From positions 1-5,803 of the forward strand of contig JAQSYR010000133.1 in NCBI GenBank assembly GCA_029256035.1: DNA of 5,803 bases, in the 5' to 3' direction. Within the stretch, counting starts at the first letter, position 1. Every line of letters begins with the position of its first letter. The stretch is from Anaerocolumna sp. (lineage in GTDB: Bacteria; Bacillota; Clostridia; Lachnospirales; Lachnospiraceae). The translations under genes and the position numbers were made by a program. The notes under the pieces are model-generated. The model worked only from the letters and a program-made list of their open reading frames with translations. It had not been told where the DNA came from and searched no databases. Positions 1 through 5,323 of the stretch are shown here, piece after piece.

Positions 1-689
1 GTATGGCGGCAATGATCGGACCAATAAGTATCCAGAACACGAATTTCTGTCATGGAAGGATCTCTTTGTTCTTCATTTTTAAAATATTTTGAAATATGAA
101 GAAAATCCTTAAAAGTCATTGCTAGATTTAAGGAATCATATAGAGATTTTAGCTCTTCTTCTCCATAGGTAATAAAGCCTTCAAAAATCATTACCTCTTC
201 TGGCTCTTCAAATTTCGTTTCTAAGGTATCTGGCTTTTGTTCCTCTGCAATTCTTGAATCTACGGGATTCATACAATATGCCTTTACCTTTTCAAATTCC
301 TCGTCTGATATATCACCCTCTAACACATAGGTAACAGCCGTATGAATTACTGGCTCTTCATTTTCATTTAACAGTTTTACACATTGCTCAGCGGAATCTG
401 CTCTTTGGTCGAATTGACCAGGTAGATACTCCACCGAGAAAATTTTATTATTCATAGTATATGGGAAGGATTCTTCGTACAATATATCAATAGGAGGTTC
501 TGAAAATACAGTACCTAATGCTTTTTTGTAGGTTTCCTCGCTTACATTTTCAATATCATAACGGATGAAAACTCTAACCTGTGTCAGACCGTTTAAATCC
601 AGATAGCTTTTTAATTCATCTCTTAATTCCACTGCTTTTACAGCATAGGGTGCTTTTTTTTCAACAAAGATTCTTTTTACGTTACTCAT
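1..689 (-). CDS. purL: Phosphoribosylformylglycinamidine synthase (FGAM synthase), N-terminal part, truncated by window edge
   Basis: The enzyme catalyses the ATP- and glutamine-dependent conversion of FGAR to FGAM, the fourth step of cytosolic de novo purine synthesis. The visible 229 codons begin MSNVKRIFVEKKAPYAV. They cover a PurS-like N-terminal region (about residues 1-145) and the start of the linker domain, ending in VLDTYWSDHCRH (residues about 218-229). The YWSDHCRH sequence is the hallmark PurL motif that precedes the ATP-binding AIRS-like domain. A fused PurS-like region followed by this motif indicates the long single-chain form (about 1,250 residues, with a C-terminal glutamine amidotransferase domain) rather than separate PurS/PurL/PurQ; the rest lies beyond base 1. 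The ATG at 689 is preceded by AAAAGGAG (701-708), 11 nt away. No purine riboswitch fold was recognised upstream. Family assignment is firm; the long form is inferred from the N-terminus only. Confidence 0.95.
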   Translation of the reverse strand, partial: MSNVKRIFVEKKAPYAVKAVELRDELKSYLDLNGLTQVRVFIRYDIENVSEETYKKALGTVFSEPPIDILYEESFPYTMNNKIFSVEYLPGQFDQRADSAEQCVKLLNENEEPVIHTAVTYVLEGDISDEEFEKVKAYCMNPVDSRIAEEQKPDTLETKFEEPEEVMIFEGFITYGEEELKSLYDSLNLAMTFKDFLHISKYFKNEEQRDPSMTEIRVLDTYWSDHCRH

Positions 690-744
690 AATATAATTCA
701 CTCCTTTTCCAATATGGCTGTGATTATCTCTCGTCGTTAGTTAC

Positions 745-773
745 ATTTTATCACAAGGATTTTTATAAATAAA
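745..773 (-). promoter_or_regulatory. Candidate purL promoter (extended -10)
   Basis: On the minus strand, TGATAAAAT (745-753) is an extended -10 of the TGnTATAAT type. A weak -35, TTTATT (768-773), lies 17 nt upstream. Transcription would start near 738, giving a leader of roughly 49 nt before the purL ATG. AT-rich DNA produces such matches by chance, so this is tentative. An alternative TTAACA / TATAAA pair (783-788 and 762-767) has only a 15-nt spacer. Confidence 0.4.
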
Positions 774-865
774 ATTAATATATGTTAATGTTTTAATTAG
801 TAATTCTAATAATTTTTTTTATTATCACTGTACAAATTCAACAAATTGAGTTAAAATAAATTTTA

Positions 866-881
866 GTATCAGGTCTATCAA
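866..881 (+). repeat. Direct repeat copy 1 (possible operator) over the -35 region of the MBL operon
   Basis: GTATCAGGTCTATCAA matches the second copy at 905-920 (GTATCATATCTATAAA) at 13 of 16 positions, with start points 39 nt apart. This copy occupies the place where a -35 element would sit relative to the TATAAT at 890-895. Such placement suits an activator or repressor site. The LysR-type gene at the end of the operon is the obvious candidate ligand, but that is inference. Confidence 0.45.
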
Positions 882-889
882 ATGGCTCG

Positions 890-895
890 TATAAT
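890..895 (+). promoter_or_regulatory. -10 element of the MBL-VOC-LysR operon promoter
   Basis: This is a perfect TATAAT hexamer. The 6-mers at spacings of 16 to 18 nt upstream (ATCAGG, TATCAG, GTATCA) do not resemble TTGACA. A good -10 without a -35 often means the promoter depends on an activator. The predicted transcript starts near 902, so the second direct repeat (905-920) lies just inside the leader. Confidence 0.5.
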
Positions 896-904
896 TTTAT
901 TTCT

Positions 905-920
905 GTATCATATCTATAAA
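905..920 (+). repeat. Direct repeat copy 2 (possible operator) in the leader of the MBL operon
   Basis: GTATCATATCTATAAA is the second copy of the repeat at 866-881, differing at 3 of 16 positions. It lies downstream of the -10 hexamer and ends 5 nt before the ribosome binding site (926-931). A protein bound here would block transcription initiation or early elongation. Binding to both copies would bracket the promoter. Confidence 0.45.
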
Positions 921-925
921 GTAAG

Positions 926-931
926 AGGAGG
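926..931 (+). promoter_or_regulatory. Ribosome binding site that decides the MBL hydrolase start
   Basis: AGGAGG is a full anti-16S match within AGAGGAGGT (924-932). Two in-frame ATG codons follow. The first (934) is only 2 nt away, too close for normal initiation. The second (940) is 8 nt away, the usual optimum. The site therefore favours the start at 940. Confidence 0.8.
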
Positions 932-939
932 TAATGCAT

Positions 940-1683
940 ATGAAAATTACATATATCCATCATAGCAGTTTTAGCGTTGAATTGGAAGATATTGTTCTTC
1001 TGTTTGATTATTATCAAGGTAATATTCCAAGTTTTGACCGTTCAAAGCAAATCTATGTATTTTCCAGTCATAAACATCATGATCATTTTGATTTAAGTAT
1101 TTTTCAACTAGTCAATACTTATCCTAAAATTACCTATCTTTTATCAAAAGATATCAGGATGTCAGGTTCTTATATGAATCGGAACAATATACCAGATTCT
1201 GTGAAAGAAAAAATAATTTATATTGGCAAAAATGAAACCATCTCCCTGCCACTTGAAGATGTGAATAATTTGCAGAACTCTATTTCTATAGAAACCTTGG
1301 AATCAACAGATGAAGGTGTTGCATTTATTGTTTCTTATAAAGAAAAAGTTATTTATCATGCAGGTGATTTAAACTGGTGGACCTGGAAAGGTGAAACCAT
1401 AAAAGAATATGAAGATATGACCAAGCGTTTTAAAAATGAAGTTGATAAAGTAAAGGGTCGCTTCTTTGATATAGCTTTTCTGCCACTAGATGTAAGGCAG
1501 GAAGAGCGCTATTTCTGGGGATTTGATTACTTTATGAAAACAACCAACACACAATTTGCTTTCCCCATGCATTTTTGGTTAGACTATTCTGTAATTCCTC
1601 AGCTCAAAGCTTTAGAGGGAGCAAAAGAATATGCTCATAAAGTTGCAGATATCACAAAGGAAGGTCAGACTTTCCTGATGTAA
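940..1683 (+). CDS. MBL-fold metallo-hydrolase (UlaG/RomA-like branch), substrate unknown
   Basis: This 247-residue cytosolic protein belongs to the metallo-beta-lactamase fold; no signal peptide or membrane segment is seen. Numbered from the ATG at 940, it carries the HxHxDH metal motif (H44, H46, D48, H49, in SSHKHHDHFD), the HAGD motif (H140, D143) and a C-terminal PMHFW histidine (H211). These are the ligands expected for a two-metal, probably zinc, hydrolase. The N-terminal HHSSF and aromatic HAGDLNWWTW stretch resemble the UlaG-like lactonase/phospholipase-type branch more than classical glyoxalase II, so the reaction is not known. Members of this fold cleave lactones, thioesters or phosphoesters. 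It is first in an operon with a VOC protein (56 nt downstream) and a LysR regulator. A start at 934 would add two residues but has poor ribosome-site spacing. Confidence 0.88.
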   Translation: MKITYIHHSSFSVELEDIVLLFDYYQGNIPSFDRSKQIYVFSSHKHHDHFDLSIFQLVNTYPKITYLLSKDIRMSGSYMNRNNIPDSVKEKIIYIGKNETISLPLEDVNNLQNSISIETLESTDEGVAFIVSYKEKVIYHAGDLNWWTWKGETIKEYEDMTKRFKNEVDKVKGRFFDIAFLPLDVRQEERYFWGFDYFMKTTNTQFAFPMHFWLDYSVIPQLKALEGAKEYAHKVADITKEGQTFLM

Positions 1684-1739
1684 TTTTTAGAATTGTAATT
1701 TCATAAAAGTGTTATTAAGAATTTCAAAGGAGACGAAAT

Positions 1740-2108
1740 ATGAATTTTAAATTTGTACACAATAACATCAATGTATTAAACTTAGAAAAATCACTTAAGT
1801 TTTATGAAGATGCTCTAGGGTTAAAAGAAGTAAGACGAGTTACACCTGTAGATGGAAGTTTTATTCTGGTATATTTAGGAGATGGAGAAACCGGTCATCA
1901 GCTTGAATTAACCTGGTTAAGGGATTGGGACCATCCTTATAATCTGGGTGATAATGAATTCCATTTAGCTTTTGTAGTTGATGATTACGATGCAGCTCTA
2001 AAAAAACATAAAGAAATGAATTGTGTATGCTTTGAAAACACTGCAATGGGTATCTATTTTATTAATGACCCGGATGGTTACTGGCTGGAAGTAATTCCAA
2101 ACAGATAA
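1740..2108 (+). CDS. VOC family protein, glyoxalase I (lactoylglutathione lyase)-like
   Basis: This 122-residue single-chain protein has the vicinal-oxygen-chelate fold in two beta-alpha-beta-beta-beta halves. The first starts HNNINVLNLEKSLKFYEDALGL; the second starts at EFHLAFVVDD (from about residue 73). The four metal ligands of bacterial glyoxalase I are in the expected places: H7, E56 (QLELT), H75 (FHLAF) and E117 (WLEVIP). The DPDGYWLEVI ending is typical of the GloA-type subgroup, and the length is slightly under that of E. coli GloA. Glyoxalase I isomerises the methylglyoxal-thiol hemithioacetal. Clostridia often lack glutathione, so another thiol or another substrate is possible. AAAGGAG (1726-1732) lies 7 nt before the ATG. 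It sits between the MBL hydrolase and the LysR gene (32-nt gap), so it is very likely co-transcribed. Confidence 0.88.
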   Translation: MNFKFVHNNINVLNLEKSLKFYEDALGLKEVRRVTPVDGSFILVYLGDGETGHQLELTWLRDWDHPYNLGDNEFHLAFVVDDYDAALKKHKEMNCVCFENTAMGIYFINDPDGYWLEVIPNR

Positions 2109-2140
2109 AGCAGCTCCCCGAAAGAGAAAGGAAACTAACT

Positions 2141-3022
2141 ATGGATATAAATTATGAACTCTATAAAGTATTTTATTATGTTGCTAAAACATTGAGTTTC
2201 TCTGATGCAGCTTCCGAATTATTTATTTCTCAATCTGCAGTCAGTCAATCCATTAAGGTACTAGAGAAACGTTTAAATCAGACCTTATTCTTACGAAGTA
2301 CAAAAAAAGTATCCCTGACCAAAGAAGGGGAACTTTTATACAAGCACATTGAGCCAGCAGTTAATTTGATCTGGCGAGGTGAAAATCAGCTGCTAGAGGC
2401 TGCTGCACTAGGAGAAAGCCAACTGCGTATTGGTGCTAGTGACACTATTTGCCGTTATTTCCTGGTACCTTTCCTGGAGGATTTTCACAGAAAATATCCT
2501 GAAGTCCATATAAAAGTAACCAACGGAACCTCCATGCAATGTGCGAAAATGCTAGAAGCAAATCAAGTAGATATTATAGTTACTAATTCTCCTAATTCCG
2601 CATTAATTAATAGCATGCATATAGAGTCAATTTATGAATTTCAGGATGCTTTTATATGCAATCCGGATTTTTTCCCAATTGGTGACCACCCTTTATCTTT
2701 TGAAGAAATTCAGAATTATCCCATACTTATGCTGACAAAACAGTCTACCACAAGTGAATTCCTGCATAATCTTTTCCTACAGCATTCTCTTGATTTAGTA
2801 CCTGCAATCGAATTAAGCAGTAATGATCTGCTTATTGATTTATCTAAAATTGGGCTAGGAATTGCTTTCATTCCTGATTTTTGTTTAACAGAAGATAAAA
2901 ACAATTTAAGTAAGATTAAGTTAACAGAAGAATTACCTATTAGAAAATTAGTAGTTGCTTATAATGAAAATATACCACTTTCAACTGCTGCAAAATATTT
3001 TGTAGATCAGCTAACAAATTAA
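2141..3022 (+). CDS. LysR family transcriptional regulator
   Basis: This 293-residue protein has standard LysR-type length and architecture. The N-terminal winged helix-turn-helix (residues about 4-63) reads SFSDAASELFISQSAVSQSI, then KVLEKRLNQTLFLR and the wing VSLTKEG. A linker helix follows (about 65-92). The periplasmic-binding-protein-like effector domain begins at QLRIGASDTICRYFL (residue 94 onward) and includes the GLGIAFIPDF segment near the C-terminus. LysR regulators usually act as tetramers on promoters of nearby genes and respond to a small ligand. The ligand here is unknown. AAAGGAA (2127-2133) is 7 nt before the ATG. As last gene of the MBL-VOC operon it could regulate its own operon, perhaps through the repeats at 866-881 and 905-920. 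The usual LysR arrangement is divergent from the target, so the co-directional position is a little less common. Confidence 0.93.
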   Translation: MDINYELYKVFYYVAKTLSFSDAASELFISQSAVSQSIKVLEKRLNQTLFLRSTKKVSLTKEGELLYKHIEPAVNLIWRGENQLLEAAALGESQLRIGASDTICRYFLVPFLEDFHRKYPEVHIKVTNGTSMQCAKMLEANQVDIIVTNSPNSALINSMHIESIYEFQDAFICNPDFFPIGDHPLSFEEIQNYPILMLTKQSTTSEFLHNLFLQHSLDLVPAIELSSNDLLIDLSKIGLGIAFIPDFCLTEDKNNLSKIKLTEELPIRKLVVAYNENIPLSTAAKYFVDQLTN

Positions 3023-3027
3023 AATAA

Positions 3028-3094
3028 GGGCGTTGCAAACAGGGCGATATATTATGATTTCACCCGATTTATCCTTTTGCAACGCCCTTTTTTT
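3028..3094 (+). terminator. Strong rho-independent terminator, probably bidirectional, with a nested inner hairpin
   Basis: GGGCGTTGCAAA (3028-3039) pairs perfectly with TTTGCAACGCCC (3076-3087). Two flanking A-T pairs extend the stem to 14 bp. Seven T residues follow (3088-3094). It starts 6 nt after the LysR stop codon. The 36-nt loop can form a second small helix (GGG 3042-3044 with CCC 3063-3065, then one C-A mismatch and two further pairs). Read on the minus strand, the stem is followed by TTATTTTAA, so it can also end the transcript of the small gene at 3110-3346, whose stop lies 22 nt from the stem. Confidence 0.93.
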
Positions 3095-3109
3095 GTCTCT
3101 TGCAAAATA

Positions 3110-3346
3110 CTAATTTCCTTTACTGCTTAATGGATTACTTCTTTCTTCAAAAGCTGCCCCATTATTAGGGTTTATGGCAGAAGGTGGTTCATTGGCTGGT
3201 TTATAAAGTACACCTGTTCCTGTTAAAATTTTCATCATTCCCTTTGATTCTAGATCTTCAGTATTTTCATTGGAGATTTTTGTAGAGTCCGCTAAATTTT
3301 CATTGGTGGTAATTTTAATGTCTGTGTTTAATTCTTCTCTTTTCAT
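3110..3346 (-). CDS. Small hypothetical protein, hydrophilic, no recognised family
   Basis: The product is unrecognised. It has 78 residues, starting MKREELNTDIKITTNENL and ending EERSNPLSSKGN. It is hydrophilic and slightly acidic, rich in Asn (11 of 78), and lacks Cys, His, Gln and Trp. There is no signal peptide or transmembrane segment. The only mildly hydrophobic stretch is MMKILTGTGVLY (about 37-48). Low complexity and a Pro/Asn/Ser-rich C-terminal half suggest largely disordered protein. An in-frame ATG at 3355 overlaps the ribosome binding site AAGGA (3355-3359), whereas the ATG at 3346 has an 8-nt spacing, so I chose the latter. A good ribosome site and a shared terminator support a real gene. 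It stands alone, facing the LysR operon and divergent from the DUF1622 gene. Confidence 0.65.
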   Translation of the reverse strand: MKREELNTDIKITTNENLADSTKISNENTEDLESKGMMKILTGTGVLYKPANEPPSAINPNNGAAFEERSNPLSSKGN

Positions 3347-3471
3347 TAACCCCATCCTTATCTTTTATTTAAAATACCATTTCTAAGTTGCTTTATTAGT
3401 ATTCCATAAAAAAACAGATTTACCCCAAATATTAAGTTTCAAGAATTACTTTTTATTGTTAATTTTTTAAT

Positions 3472-3500
3472 TTGCTATTTTGCCTAAACCATGGTATCAT
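3472..3500 (+). promoter_or_regulatory. Promoter of the DUF1622 gene (vegetative sigma type)
   Basis: TTGCTA (3472-3477), a 17-nt spacer, and TATCAT (3495-3500) preceded by TGG give an extended -10 promoter with optimal spacing. Transcription would begin near 3507, about 64 nt before the ATG at 3571. Confidence 0.65.
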
Positions 3501-3570
3501 GAATTTGGTCTCTTTTTTTATATTCGGTAAATTGACCACACGCAAGACATTGAAAACAAGGAGAAATTAA

Positions 3571-3936
3571 ATGGAATACTTACACGAAGTTTTAAATCAT
3601 ATTGTAGACTATGCAATTTTATTTTTTGAATTTATGGGAGTCCTTGTATTAATATTTGCAGGTGTCCGGGGAATTGTCAGTTATTTCTATAAAAATCCGC
3701 TAACCAGATTAAATCTTGCAAAAGGAATGGCTATGGGTCTTGAGTTTAAGCTTGGAAGCGAAATACTAAGAACTGTAATTGTTCGTGATTTCACTGAAAT
3801 ACTAACTGTTGCTGGTATTGTAATTTTAAGAGCAACTTTAACATTTCTAATTCACTGGGAAATAAAAAATGAAGAGGCTCATCATGATTTTAAAGAAAAA
3901 CAAGAAATTTCTCAGTTTGATCAGCAGAAGCACTAG
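3571..3936 (+). CDS. DUF1622 family small integral membrane protein
   Basis: This 121-residue protein has the features of the uncharacterised DUF1622 family. A first hydrophobic helix spans about residues 12-39 and a second about 74-96. Between them lies the conserved signature LAKGMAMGLEFKLGSEILRT (residues 49-68), followed by VIVRDFTEI. A charged tail (98-121) rich in Glu, Lys, Gln and His follows. It is expected in the cytoplasmic membrane; no biochemical function is established that I know of. AAGGAG (3558-3563) is 7 nt before the ATG. It has its own promoter (3472-3500) and terminator (4043-4074), so it looks monocistronic and gives no operon clue to its role. Family assignment rests on the signature. 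Confidence 0.85.
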   Translation: MEYLHEVLNHIVDYAILFFEFMGVLVLIFAGVRGIVSYFYKNPLTRLNLAKGMAMGLEFKLGSEILRTVIVRDFTEILTVAGIVILRATLTFLIHWEIKNEEAHHDFKEKQEISQFDQQKH

Positions 3937-4042
3937 TTATTCTTAAAGCTACATACAATGAACCTTGTGGGATATTATCTACCTGATTGAAACATATTAT
4001 TATTTCATTGGGTAATCTGAAATTATATAATAAACAATGATA

Positions 4043-4074
4043 GGCAGTCATGTTCTTGGACATAACTGCCTTTT
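4043..4074 (+). terminator. Rho-independent terminator after the DUF1622 gene
   Basis: GGCAGT (4043-4048) pairs with ACTGCC (4065-4070). After one C-A mismatch, ATGT (4050-4053) pairs with ACAT (4060-4063), closing a 6-nt loop. TTTTCTTAT follows. The hairpin lies about 106 nt past the DUF1622 stop codon. On the minus strand the stem is followed by a mixed, only moderately T-rich stretch, so any use for the gene at 4124-5035 would be weak. Confidence 0.75.
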
Positions 4075-4123
4075 CTTATATATAAATTAATTTTATTCAA
4101 TCCAACACTGATTTTGATCACAC

Positions 4124-5035
4124 CTAATTTTCCCAATATAACTCAATCTCTTTGGCGCTAATATTAGATACAAATATCTTTTTGGCTTGAAGAAAATTTT
4201 CTATGGAATTTAATAAAAGAAATAGAACTGCACGATTTTCGAATTCTTCTCTCGTTATAGGATTGGGCTCATGTTTGAAGCTTTCTTTCATATTATTTAA
4301 CCATAGCAATAACTCTTCCGCATTATTATATTCATGAAATGATAAAGCAATTTTTCGAATAAAATCTGCTATGGGCACTGCTTGTTTTTGCATAGTCGTC
4401 ATCATACTTAATTGTTCTAAGTCCAGCTGATGGAATTTTTCATTTAATATACAGTTGCTTCCTCTCTTCTCCTCTGGTTTACAATTCTTTAACGTACACT
4501 CTGCCAAAATGTTTAAAATCTCCTTAATCTCCTCTTCAACTTTTCTCATATCTGATTTGACAGCGTCTGTATTCTTTGGCAGATACAAATTAAACAGAAT
4601 TGCAACAAAGACTCCAATCATCATAATAGCCAGCTCATTTCCAATAAAACTAAGCTCCATATTTTTTTCTATTAGAAAATGTGTGGTTAAAACGGCGCTC
4701 ATGGATATTCCATCCTGAAGACTAAATAAATAACTTAATCCAACAAAAACCAATAAGAAAAGTCCGAAAGTAGCAGGAAGATACCCAATGGTATTAAAAA
4801 GTACATATGCTACACCAATTGCTATAAAAAAAGAAAAAAAACGTTTACCTGCCACAAAAAAAGTTTCTCTCTTTGTATCCTGAATACTTAATAATGTAAT
4901 AATTCCTGCTGAAGGGCTATATTGCAAACCCAAAAAATTAGCAAGGATAATAGCTATGCTGCTTCCCATAGCTATTTTAAATAGTTTAATTAAATTTATC
5001 TGTTTTAAATAATAGTTTAACTTTTTATTTACCAT
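4124..5035 (-). CDS. Aromatic acid exporter (ArAE_1/DUF939) family membrane protein
   Basis: This 303-residue protein has the two-part layout of Gram-positive ArAE_1 proteins. The N-terminal half (about residues 18-155) has around six hydrophobic segments, including KIAMGSSIAIILANFLGL, the SAGIITLLSIQDTKRET loop, and GISMSAVLTTHFL, ending in LFNLYLPKN. The C-terminal half (about 156-303) is cytoplasmic and helical, rich in Glu, Leu and Lys, matching the ArAE_1 C-terminal domain. Relatives are proposed to export aromatic or other organic acids (family knowledge, mostly by similarity to AaeB/FUSC proteins); the substrate here is unknown. GAGG (5044-5047) is 8 nt before the ATG at 5035. The gene is monocistronic in the window, convergent with the DUF1622 gene and divergent from the S8 peptidase gene. 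No strong terminator is seen directly downstream on its strand. Confidence 0.85.
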   Translation of the reverse strand: MVNKKLNYYLKQINLIKLFKIAMGSSIAIILANFLGLQYSPSAGIITLLSIQDTKRETFFVAGKRFFSFFIAIGVAYVLFNTIGYLPATFGLFLLVFVGLSYLFSLQDGISMSAVLTTHFLIEKNMELSFIGNELAIMMIGVFVAILFNLYLPKNTDAVKSDMRKVEEEIKEILNILAECTLKNCKPEEKRGSNCILNEKFHQLDLEQLSMMTTMQKQAVPIADFIRKIALSFHEYNNAEELLLWLNNMKESFKHEPNPITREEFENRAVLFLLLNSIENFLQAKKIFVSNISAKEIELYWEN

Positions 5036-5110
5036 AGTAGTAACCTCGTTTTTTAATTATATGAAAATGATATTAGCCATAGGATGTGTTTACTATTTTT
5101 AAGTATTATC

Positions 5111-5139
5111 ATTATATCACTCTCCTTTTTTTTGCACAA
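5111..5139 (-). promoter_or_regulatory. Promoter of the ArAE_1 gene (extended -10)
   Basis: On the minus strand, TGATATAAT (5111-5119) is a perfect extended -10 (TGn plus TATAAT). TTGTGC (5134-5139) is a partial -35 exactly 17 nt upstream of the hexamer. Transcription would start near 5104, giving a leader of about 70 nt before the ATG at 5035. No regulatory fold was recognised in that leader. Confidence 0.65.
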
Positions 5140-5323
5140 CATAGTCACTTAGATGATTCCATTAGAATATTGCAAGCATTTTTTCATATATATAAGATAA
5201 GAAGCGTTCATTTCCTTTTTTAAATATTGATTTATTTTGGGAACTGTTCAATTAGAATAATAATATTTTCAGTATAGTAGTTTTAATCTTTATATGTCTT
5301 AGCATGAGATAGGTGGGATAACT

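Noticed and set aside
690..744. Purine riboswitch or PurR-type box in the purL leader
   Set aside because: The predicted leader is about 50 nt, too short for the purine aptamer. I saw neither the conserved aptamer core nor a PurBox.
796..820. Small inverted repeat ATTAG/CTAAT followed by eight T, looking like a terminator
   Set aside because: The stem is only five mostly A-T pairs, and it lies between divergent genes where no plus-strand transcript would need to end. It is most likely chance in AT-rich intergenic DNA.
1861..2046. Open frame of 61 codons on the minus strand
   Set aside because: It lies wholly inside the VOC gene, which has conserved metal ligands in frame. No ribosome binding site or recognisable product supports the antisense frame.
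2716..2904. Open frame of 62 codons on the minus strand
   Set aside because: It is antisense to the effector domain of the LysR gene and its product has no family features, so it is a shadow frame.
3981..4020. Hairpin TGAAA/TTTCA between the DUF1622 stop and its terminator
   Set aside because: It has five weak pairs with a 10-nt loop and no T-tract, and the clearer GC-containing hairpin at 4043-4070 explains termination.
4455..4718. Open frame of 87 codons on the plus strand with hydrophobic product
   Set aside because: It is antisense to the ArAE_1 membrane gene. The hydrophobic and Ser/Ile-rich composition is what the complement of a membrane-protein coding sequence gives.
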